From the NCBI GenBank assembly GCA_027563935.2, contig CM050448.1, positions 119,524,493-119,588,492 on the forward strand: a stretch of DNA of 64,000 nt. Reading direction: 5' to 3'. Position 1 is the first letter of the stretch. Each line of letters starts with the position of its first letter. Origin of the DNA: Costus lasius. Its lineage: Eukaryota; Streptophyta; Magnoliopsida; Zingiberales; Costaceae. Shown here piece by piece: positions 14,864 through 26,800 of this stretch. The position numbers and the translations under genes are program-made. The notes under the pieces are model-generated. The model ran no database searches, was not told the origin of the DNA, and saw only the letters and a program-made list of their open reading frames with translations.

Positions 14864-17800
14864 CTAGTTTGATATTGAGAGATAGTGTATGTTGGTCCGC
14901 ATTGATACATATTGATACAATATAGACAAACTTAGGTGAAAACCAAGATTGAAAATATTGTTATGCACAATCAATTTGCTTAGCCTGCATGGAGGATCTA
15001 GGCCAGGTTTCAAGGATGACGAGGGTGACAATATTTTTCATTACTATTTTGTTTTGAGAAAGAGAAAAAGATATATAGAGAGTTTGGTCAATGGTTGGCT
15101 GATGCTAACCAAGTTGTTAACAATGGCAGATCTAATGTTGATTTGTAGGTAGAGTTTAAAAAACCCACTTCGGTTCCAAGTTGGATCGATTATTGATACC
15201 AAGAAGATAAGTTTATTTGTAAATTCTCATTCATATATATAATGTTTAGAGAAGTAACATGGAACTAAATATGATACTAACTCACTCCTAAATATAATAA
15301 TTCTAAAATTGGCCAACAAGTTTCATTATTCACAATTTCACATGGAATATTTGCCTACATATTAAAGCATTGAACCCCTTAGTTGAGTCAACTTCTGCAA
15401 GATCGTTCATTGTCAAGCTGTCTCAACAACTTTCTAGATTCAAAACATGAAAGGATATTTCAAATTATCTAGAACTCTTAAGCAGGGCCTACGTGTTTGT
15501 ATTCACCAATACAATATATACATTGCACAAAGATAAAAAGAGGGGTAGATCAAGAACCAAGTGTTTGAAACTTCAACCTTCAATACACATTATAGTGCTT
15601 CTAATGAACGTATTTATGAATAAGACTTACTTAAAATTCCAGTATATGGGTCCTTCTGGATCAGGAATTCCAGCATTAGTAGTACGCTGATAAGCAGAAC
15701 TCCAGTTGTCTTTGAATGTTTGTGCTCTCAACCCCGTTATGCCACCTGTGCCAGACTCCAGAAAGAGAGCAACATATGCATGAGAAGCCACAAAAGAAAC
15801 GTAGAGTTTTAAGCACATAGTGTTCATCTGAAGAGAAAAGTAACAGAGATTAATGTGTGTTCTTTTGCTTGGACGATTAAAGCATTTCGGCTAGTTTTGC
15901 ATTAGGTCTAGCATTTCGTAAAACGCAACTTTTTAACCTTTAATATATATTATATAATTTAAAGAAATGGAAAAAACTAAAATTTGCATAGTCCAAATAA
16001 TCCAAATAAACATATTAATCAAAGAAGATTAAAGGATCTTACTTGGAGTAATACTCCTTGGAGCAGAAAAAATTCCAGCGAATATGCAGAAAAGTGAAAA
16101 AAGAACTGGAATTAAGAAAGCTGGAGCTACCCTGTTTATCATCTTGACACCACCAAATACAACAAAGCAGAGAAGGATGGTCACAATAACGCCATAGACT
16201 TGCAGGTCATGTAAGCTCGGAGTTGACACAGTTGTTATTACTTCAATTTTTGTACCATCTGATGAAGTGCTGTTGCTGATGAGTGTAACTGACTCTGTTA
16301 AAACAATATCCCAATGAACTCAACCTGACATGGATATTCAGATTAGCAAAACTAGAGTAAAATGAAATTGTCCATGGAACACATTACGAGGATGAATGTT
16401 GAGTGGAACATTTTACCCACAGTGCAGAAGGTTAGCAAAGAATTTACAGATAAATTTTACGTCATGGTAAAGTTATCACTGCCGCCAATGCAAACAGGTA
16501 GACAACTTCTCAATACCAGTTATGCTACTTTACAATGCTATACAACTCAATAATGTTGTGTTTGCATCATATTTTTAAATCTTAGTCTATGTTGGTGTAG
16601 TGGTCTCATCTCAGACTAGTACATACCAGAAATACCAATAATGAAACATAAGAGAACCAATCACATCGACACATGGCATACCGCCAGTTATGTCTCATAC
16701 CAAATGGTATAGATCAGTTTTGCATTTCAGCATATCAATGTTAACTTCTGTAAACTTAATATAGTGTTTAGTCAAAGTTAAAAATAATGAATAAGAATAA
16801 CAAATTCAGGTAGCAAAGTAATTCCCAAGTCATCAACTTTTAGCAAGTGATTTAGACCTTCAAGAAACTAACTCTATTTTGAGAACTTTATGCTAATCCA
16901 TTCAAACTCTCAACTTTTCTTTTTTTTTTCACCTTCATGCTTTCAGTTATGGATGTTCTTTTGTTCTCTTTCTACCTGACGGAATTGAACTAATAGCTCA
17001 ATGTGCCATACATATTCTCCTTGGCTAAATGCATCCTTAGGGGATTGAAAGTTTGATACTAGCATCATTTGTATCTTTTGGGATCTGACTTTTACTGCAC
17101 ATCTTCCTACCTTTCTTCTCATTTCATTTCTTTCATTTCCACAATCACATAGATATACACCATCCAATTCCTAAGCAAATCCACTCTACATCTCCCAACT
17201 AAACTGTCAATTCAACAGGTAATGATGGTTTGCAGATATGATGGTTGCCATACGCATATTTTCATCCTCAGTTTTTCTCTTTTGGTAAACTTATCTAGAT
17301 ATCAAGGACCAAAAAGTTATAAGAAACCTAGGAGGACCATAAATGGAATATCTGACTAGAGGATTTACATCATGATCGCCATCTTATCTTCTTGCAGTTC
17401 TGCATCCTCTTTCTGTTTTGTCAATCATGGACACGTCATCAAATGTGAACTTTCACAGCCAAACCCTTTTACTGTATTTAACATATGTGAATATTAAATA
17501 TTAATTGATCTTCGCAGTGTGGCATAATCACAGGGGCCCAGATAATACAGATTGACAAAACATAAACCATTATCGTAGGTGCATAATGTTCTGTTTGTGT
17601 GATTCTTAGTTCTTTTACAAAACAATTGACACCAATAGTAACAATTTACTACTTTCTCGTATCACACTTTCTAAACAGATGGTATATTATCCCAATTCAG
17701 AACCTTTTTCTGTTCAAATGCTTCGCATATAATTTCTCTTCAATAATTTTCTTTTCAAAACAAACTTGAAGGTGAATTTTGATTTGTAAAGTAGATCACA

Positions 17801-20800
17801 AACGTGATCTATTTTTGCTTATACAAAAGTATCGTCTATATCCATTTGTAACATTAAACGGCATTCATGTTGATCTGTTTAATTTCAACTTTGCATAGAG
17901 AGTGCCTTTATTGCATTTATCACATATGTAAATGCCACATACAAACTGGTATCACAAGGATGGCACAGAGGCAAAACAGATACTTCTCTTGCTAACACAG
18001 CGCACAAAAATGCTATATATTTATAATGTTTGCTTAAGAAAAATTAATTGATACCAAGAAGCATTCCAAGGTGTAGCACCTAATAGCCTTTTTTGCTTTT
18101 CCATACTTACAGCCAGCTGATCCATAAACATAATAACTTCAGGTGTTTTGCTCAAACTCTCATCAAATTGCTTCCTAGTTTACCTTCAAGATAACATTGC
18201 AATTTATTTGGTGATGAATTTTGGACTGTAAAATCAACAAGAAAACTGATTGACTTCTTATGCAAAAGCAACATCTACCTCCTTGTTTAGCGGTCAAGTA
18301 TGCAAGAAACGGAAAAGCATAGAGCTTATGAGCTTAGATTTACACATATATGGTGCATGGTAAAGTTGTCCCTCCAACCATGGTTTGGAATACTATGAGG
18401 AGGCGTTTAGGTTTAAAATTTTGGTTACTTGGCAGGGTTGTTAAAAAAATGCATTGTCTGAGGTCATAGGATCAAATGAATCTACCTGCTCAGGATCGGT
18501 AGTGTTACATCTGTGATATAAAAAGACAAAGAGAAACAGTAAAGAAAGAATATTTTAAATTAAATAATATGATTTGATGAGATGGTGCTGTCTCATCCGG
18601 TTCCCTTCCCATCCCCGTCACTGTACACCCGTGACGAGCCCATTCTTCCTTGCCGTGACCCGTTGCTACTGCCTTATTTCTTCTCTTCGCCTTCACTCGC
18701 CTCCATCACGAAAGAACGAACGTTGCTTCGTCCTTCAACCGACGCTCGCCCCCTTTTTCCTCGCACGCGTTTGCCTGCGTCCGGCGGTTGCTCCGGCTAG
18801 ATCTGGTGCCGGCGACGACGAAGCTCTAACCTAATGAGCTAACTTTGGCGACGCCTTTAACCTCTGCTCGCGATTCCTGTTCGGCGACGAGCACTTCCGA
18901 CGTGTGCGTCGCTCCCAACTTCGGCAGACCTTCCTCCTTGTGCCGGCGAGCTCTCATCCCTCTTCCTCCGGCCTTGGCGGACATTTCCGCCACCTCCCGA
19001 AGCTTTTCTGGCGTCTTCGTCTCCGGTGCCGACGAGTTGCGCGAGCGGCGCCGCTAGCTTCGAACGCAGATCTCCGGCGACCCTGACCCCCTTTCGCGAA
19101 ACGAGCTGTACGGCCGTATCCTTCTCGGCGCCGGCTTTCATTTGACTACCGGAGAGCTTCGATCGGCCACCGGAAACACTGTTCCGGCGGTACTGTAGCG
19201 GCGGCACTACTGCTCCGGTGAACTTTTCGGCGAACCTCGAAGTGCGTGCCGACATCTCGTGTTACACGTTCTGGTTGGTTCTGACGTATTCTCGACGACT
19301 CGGTGGTATTTGCGTTCGCACAAGGCTGCGAACTAGGTTAGTACCCGAACCCCCTTCGTATACGAGTAAACGAATGCATGCGTAAACCGAACCTGGATCT
19401 GGACATAAATACCTGACGAACTTGGATTAACTTGTTAACTAGTAATTACGATTAAAATGGATTAAATGGAATATTGTGGACTTATACCTTGATTAACCTG
19501 TTATGAACTGTTGATTGACTACATACGTCTTGGATCTATATTTTTCTGTACGTCTGCATCTGAGGTAGGGATTCTACCTCCTTCCGTTGTTACGGTGCCA
19601 ACCGCATGTTAGTTAGCGGCACCTTCTTCTTGCTGATTAACCCTGTTGATTACGTTTCTATTCCTGTTATGCTCTAGTCTTTATCCGTTGACATAAACTG
19701 CCTGTATGACACATGGTATGAGTATCGGTATTGAATGCTAGTCTGTAGAGATAGCTGGTATGAGTTATGCTATACGTATGTATGAGGGCTGAATGTCTAG
19801 CGATAGATACTTCAGTGTACCTCAGATACTGCCTGTGAGATTTCTGTTGAGACGCTGTGTGATCGTCTCTGACCGAGAGAGTCCGATGTTATGGGCTTGA
19901 GATCTGTTATCAGCCCAATGAAGGGTTATACTGAGTGTAGGACGCTACACTAGCGGGCTGTCGACGGACAGTCGTCTCTACTGTTCGGGGAGCCATCAGT
20001 AGGAACCACTCTATTTTATAGAGTTACGGGTCGTGGACCACTGCTGTACCAGCTCCCAGTTTTTATCTGTCTGAGGACACGTATATTGATACGTATTTGA
20101 GTTTGACTATACGATATACGGGACATGTAGAGTTACTGTGGTAATCTGGTAAACTCTTACACTCTGATCATGCACCATGTGATATGTTGTATCCCTACTT
20201 AGCCTCCGGCTAACCCCCTTTGTTTTGCCTCCAGGTTCAGGCGCGGCTCCTTCGGGGGCAGATTAGATAGATAGCTTGGTGATCACCAGTCCGGTTTAGT
20301 TTTGCATCTGTCGGTCTGTTGTTTATTATATTTTTGTTATGTTGGACTCTGTTGACCGCTGCGCCGGTCGTGTATCTGTTAGTTCTGTTGACCGCTGCGC
20401 CGGTCATGTTATTTGTTGGTTTGTCGACCGCTGCGCCGGTCCTGTTGCTGTTATTTCTGTTGACCGCTGCGCCGGTCTTGTGTCAGTATTATTATTTTTT
20501 GGATATTTAAGGCCGGGCTGGCCTCTGATTATGTTATTTTATTCAGTCTGTACCTTTCAGTTGTCAGGATTGATATGACAGGTACAGTGTTGTGCGTCCC
20601 GAGGTCCGGGATTCCCGGCGCGGGTTCCGGGTGGATTTTGGGGCGTAACAATTATGGTATCAAAGCTTAGGTTCAGGATCTTACATGAGACATTAAGGAC
20701 TTAGGATCAAATCTTAGGATTTAAGATCGGCGTTAGTGTTAATCGTATTTGATCATACTAATATGTGATTTTAATTAACGTGACCATTTGTTGTTGTTGG

Positions 20801-23800
20801 TGCGTTACAGGAAATGACACCAAAGAAAAGTTCCCGTCTTGGACGAGTGGCGGGATTAGCTCGAGAAGCATTGAGTGTGCCACTCAGTTGGATGCGTAGA
20901 GCTTCAGGTTCAGGCAGTGAGAGAAGGGAAGAACCCTCTGTAGCTGCCCCACGTATTCAATACGGCAACGATGTTAGTGAAGTGGGAAGTAGACGGCATG
21001 CACCAGAACCTCCGGTCCAAGAACCTCCACGTCGTAGAGCGCGTGAAACTCCCTCGACTGCAGCGTTGGAGTTAGCGTCTCGCTTTACCACCATGGGGGA
21101 GCGACGATTTGGAGTGTTTTCTGGAAAACCAGATCCGTGGGAAGCCACAAATTGGTTGGAGAGTGTGACAGATACACTGAATTTATTGGGGTGCCCTAAT
21201 GACCAACGGGTGAAATTGGCGGTTTATTTCTTCAAGGGTGACGCAAAGGCGTGGTTTGCAGGGCTTGAGTAGACTATTGGAGCAGCCCGCTATGATTGGG
21301 ACATCTTCTGTGGGGCCTTCCATACCGAGTATTTTCCTAGGACTTTTCGAGAGACGCTGCATCAAGAGTATGTAAATGTGGAGTAGAATGGGCGGTCTGT
21401 CGATGAATACTTAGCGGACTTCCAGCGATTGTCGGCAATGTTTCCTACTGTGACCCCTACAGTTGAGGATAAGTCAGAACAGTTTATTCGTGGACTGGAC
21501 CCTGAAATTTCACGAGGGACCAACTTAGCTCCTCTTGAGGACTTTTCAGCTGTGGTCGCTATGGCGTGCCAAACTGAGCAGCATGAAACGGCTATTGAAC
21601 AGAAGCAGCGCAAGGGCAAAGCACCCGCCTCGAGCCACTCTAAGGATTCTGGGTTTTCTGCCAGCCGGAGTCCACCTGTACAGCGTTCTAGTGCTCGTTC
21701 GATCCAGCCGGATGCTGTATACATCAATACATCACTTAAGCCTTGGAAAGAGGCATCTGTGTATACTGTATACCCCTCGTCACCAGTCGGAAGTACTAAG
21801 ATAAGGGCACTGACCAGTCTTTGTTTTAATTCCATAAAACTATTTTCACAATTTTCATTCCAACAGAATTTAACCTCTTTCTTTGTCAAATTTGTAAGTG
21901 GACTGGCAATTTTAGAAAATCTCTCTACAAATTTTCGATAATATCCGGCCAATCCGAGAAAGCTCCGAACTTCTGCCATAGTCTTCGGACTTTCCCATTC
22001 TACAACAGCTTTAATCTTCTCAGGATCAACTGCCACACCTTGACCGGAAATCACATGCCATAAGAAGGTAACTTCACTTAGCCAAAAAGCACACTTGCTG
22101 TACTTAGCGTACAGTTGCTCTCTTCTAAGGGTCTCCAGCGCAAGCCGAAGATGTCTCTTGTGCTCAGCCCTGCTCCGAGAATAGATCAATATGTCATCAA
22201 TAAAAACCACAACAAACTAATCAAGATAATTGATGAACACGCGATTCATCATGTCCATAAAGGCCGCTGGAGCATTTGTCAGACCGAATGGCATAACGAG
22301 AAACTCGTAATGCCCATAACGTGTCCGAAAAGCAGTTTTCGGCACGTCTTCTCCACAGATTCTCAACTGGTGATATCCCGATCTCAAGTCAATTTTGGAG
22401 TAGACAGAAGTACTCTTGAGCTGGTCAAATAAGTCATCAATCCTTGGTATAGGATACTTATTCTTCACTGTAACTGCATTCAACTGTCTGTAGTCCACAC
22501 ACAGCCGAAACGAACCATCATTTTTCTTCACAAATAGAACAGGAGCACCCCAAGGAGATGCACTGGGTCTGATAAACCCCTTATCAAGAAGCTCCTGTAA
22601 TTGGACTTTCAACTCCTCAAGCTCACGGGGCGCCATTCGATACGGTACTTTGGAGATAGACGCCGTACCAGGCTGGAGATCAATAGCAAAGTCTATAGCC
22701 CTATTGGGTGGCAATCCAGGTAAGTCCTCAGGAAATACATCAAGAAATTTCCTGACAACCGGCACACGTTCGACAAGAATCGGAGTCTGATCCCCCGTAT
22801 CAACAATAGACATAAGATAACCATGACACCCACTGCTAAGTAGCCTCCTGGCTTGCATAACAGAAATTATAGGAGCAATCTGACCAGATACTCCAGAAAA
22901 TGTGTATGTCATATAATCATGACCTTTGAATACCACCGTGCAGTCATCACAATCAACCACCACACGGTTATAGGACAACCAATTCATTCCAAGAATAATC
23001 TCGAAATCTGAGAATTCCAGTAACATCAGATCCGAGTATATAATCCATCCGTTGAAACTCAGAGGGCACTGCTGTACCTCTAAGTACGATCGTAACGTAC
23101 CCCCAGAGGGTACAGATACCGTCATATCATGTTGAGAGAAAACTGGTTCTAATTCCAACTTTTTCACATAAGCATACGAAATAAAGGAGTGCGAGCTACC
23201 AGTATCTATCAATAAACATGCAGGTGTACCGAATACTGAAATGATACCTCGCATGACGTTGCCTGTCTCGCGCTGTGCATCCTGCTCAGTTAACGCATAA
23301 GTCTGGCCCGTCGTGGGTGTCTGCTGCGGTCAGCCCTGGGGAGTCGGTGCAGTGTAACCGCGGCGAGGAGGTCGATGTTGTCCTCGTCAAGTAGGTGGAG
23401 CGGATCTCTGTGTACAAGGGGCAACCTGAGGCTGCTAGCCCCTATTTGGGCAGTGGCTTTTGTAGTGGCCCACCTCATGACAGTAGTGGCACTGAATATA
23501 CTGAAGTGGGCAGTCCCGGGAAATATGGCCCACCTCCCCACACTGATAGCAGGCCCTCGTATCAGGCGAAGACCCAACGCTCGGCGGAGGCGACTGAATG
23601 GACCGCCTAGATACGGACCCAGGGGCCCACGATTTTCGACCCGGCTGGATCGAACGAGCACTAGAACGCTGTACAGGTGGACTCCGGCTGGCAGAAAACC
23701 CAGAATCCTTAGAGTGGCTCGAGGCGGGTGCTTTGCCCTTGCGCTGCTTCTGTTCAATAGCCGTTTCACGCTGCTCAGTTCGGCACGCCATAGCGACCAC

Positions 23801-26800
23801 AGCTGAAAAGTCCTCAAGAGGAGCTGAGTTGGTCCCTCGTGAAATTTCAGGGTCCAGTCCACGAATAAACTGTTCTGACTTATCCTCAACTGTAGGGGTC
23901 ACAGTAGGAAACATTGCCGACAATCGCTGGAAGTCCGCTAAGTATTCATCGACAGACCGCCCATTCTACTCCACATTTACATACTCTTGACGCAGCGTCT
24001 CTCGAAAAGTCCTAGGAAAATACTCGGTATGGAAGGCCCCACAGAAGATGTCCCAATCATAGCGGGCTGCTCCAATAGTCTACTCAAGCCCTGCAAACCA
24101 CGCCTTTGCGTCACCCTTGAAGAAATAAACCGCCAATTTCACCCGTTGGTCATTAGGGCACCCCAATAAATTCAGTGTATCTGTCACACTCTCCAACCAA
24201 TTTGTGGCTTCCCACGGATCTGGTTTTCCAGAAAACACTCCAAATCGTCGCTCCCCCATGGTGGTAAAGCGAGACGCTAACTCCAACGCTGCAGTCGAGG
24301 GAGTTTCACGTGCTCTACGCCGTGAAGGTTCTTGGACCGGAGGTTCTGGTGCATGCCGTCTACTTCCCACTTCACTAACATCGTTGCCGTATTGAATACG
24401 TGGGGCAGCTACAGAGGGTTTTTCCATTCTCTCACTGCCAGAACCTGAAGCTCTACGCATCCAACTGAGTGGCACACTCAATGCTTCTCGAGCTAATCCC
24501 GCCACTCGTCCAAGACGGGAACTTTTCTTTGGTGTCATTTCCTGTAACGCACCAACAACAACAAATGGTCACGTTAATTAAAATCACATATTAGTATGAT
24601 CAAATACGATTAACACTAACGCCGATCTTAAATCCTAAGATTTGATCCTAAGTCCTTAATGTCTCATGTAAGATCCTGAACCTAAGCTTTGATACCATAA
24701 TTGTTACGCCCCAAAATCCACCCGGAACCCGCGCCGGGAATCCCGGACCTCGGGACGCACAACACTGTACCTGTCATATCAATCCTGACAACTGAAAGGT
24801 ACAGACTGAATAAAATAACATAATCAGAGGCCAGCCCGGCCTTAAATATCCAAAAAACAATAATACTGACACAAGACCGGCGCAGCGGTCAACAGAAATA
24901 ACAGCAACAGGGCCGGCGCAGCGGTCGACAAACCAACAAATAACATGACCGGCGCAGCGGTCAACAGAACTAACAGATACATGACCGGCGCAGCGGTCAA
25001 CAGAGTCCAACATAACAAAAATATAATAAACAACAGACCGACAGATGCAAAACTAAACCGGACTGGTGATCACCAAGCTATCTATCTAATCTGCCCCCGA
25101 AGGAGCCGCGCCTGAACCTGGAGGCAAAACAAAGGGGGTTAGCCGGAGGCTAAGTAGGGATACAACATATCACATGGTGCATGATCAGAGTGTAAGAGTT
25201 TACCAGATTACCACAGTAACTCTACATGTCCCGTATATCGTATAGTCAAACTCAAATACGTATCAATATACGTGTCCTCAGACAGATAAAAACTGGGAGC
25301 TGGTACAGCAGTGGTCCACGACCCGTAACTCTATAAAATAGAGTGGTTCCTACTGATGGCTCCCCGAACAGTAGAGACGACTGTCCGTCGACAGCCCGCT
25401 AGTGTAGCGTCCTACACTCGGTATAACCCCTCATTGGGCTGATAACAGATCTCAAGCCCATAACATCGGACTCTCTCGGTCAGAGACGATCACACAGCGT
25501 CTCAACAGAAATCTCACAGGCAGTATCTGAGGTACACTGAAGTATCTATCACTAGACATTCAGCCCTCATACATACGTATAGCATAACTCATACCAGCTA
25601 TCTCTACAGACTAGCATTCAATACCGATACTCATACCATGTGTCATACAGGCAGTTTATGTCAACGGATAAAGACTAGAGCATAACAGGAATAGAAACGT
25701 AATCAACAGGGTTAATCAGCAAGAAGAAGGTGCCGCTAACTAACATGCGGTTGGCACCGTAACAACGGAAGGAGGTAGAATCCCTACCTCAGATGCAGAC
25801 GTACAGAAAAATATAGATCCAACCAGACGTACGTAGTCAATCAACAGTTCATAACAGGTTAATCAAGGTATAAGTCCACAATATTCCATTTAATCCATTT
25901 TAATCGTAATTACTAGTTAACAAGTTAATCCAAGTTCGTCAGGTATTTATGTCCAGATCCAGGTTCGGTTTACGCATGCATTCGTTTACTCGTATACGAA
26001 GGGGGTTCGGGTACTAACCTAGTTCGCAGCCTTGTGCGAACGCAAATACCACCGAGTCGTCGAGAATACGTCAGAACCAACCAGAACGTGTAACACGAGA
26101 CGTCGGCACGCACTTCGAGGTTCGCCGAAAAGTTCACCGGAGCAGTAGTGCCGCCGCTACAGTACCGCCGGAACAGTGTTTCCGGTGGCCGATCGAAGCT
26201 CTCCGGTAGTCAAATGAAAGCCGGCGCCGAGAAGGATACGGCCGTACAGCTCGTTTCGCGAAAGGGGGTCAGGGTCGCCGGAGATCTGCGTTCGAAGCTA
26301 GCGGCGCCGCTCGCGCAACTCGCTGGCACCGGAGACGAAGACGCCAGAAAAGCTTCGGGAGGTGGCGGAAATGTCCGCCAAGGCCGGAGGAAGAGGGACG
26401 AGAGCTCGTCGGCACAAGGAGGAAGGTCTGCCGAAGTTGGCAGTGACGCAGACGTCGGAAGTGCTTGTCGCCGAACAGGAATCGCGAGCAGAGGTTAAAG
26501 GCGTCGCCAAAGTTAGCTCATTAGGTTAGAGCTTCGTCGTCGCCGGCACCAGATCTAGCCGGAGCAACCGCCGGACGCAGGCAAACGTGTGCGAGGAAAA
26601 AGGGGGCGAGCGTCGGTTGAAGGACGAAGCAGCGTTCGTTCTTTCGTGATGGAGGCGAGTGAAGGCGAAGAGAAGAAATAAGGCAGCAGCAACGGGTCAC
26701 AGCAAGGAAGAATGGGCTCGTCACGGGTGTACAGTGACGGGGATGGGAAGGGAACCGGATGAGACAACACCGTCTCATCAAATCACATTATTTAATTTAA

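Noticed and set aside
18857..19255. 132-codon ORF in the left LTR, and its mirror at 26148-26498
   Set aside because: A GC-rich LTR frame with no family match, opposite to the LTR sense and broken differently in the two copies. It is a chance frame.
20319..20578. ORFs with repeated SVDRCAG or LLTAAPV
   Set aside because: They only translate the 36-bp tandem array of the LTR; no start context or conservation.
23375..23990. Plus-strand ORFs over the right gag arm
   Set aside because: Antisense shadows of the gag and zinc-knuckle frame.
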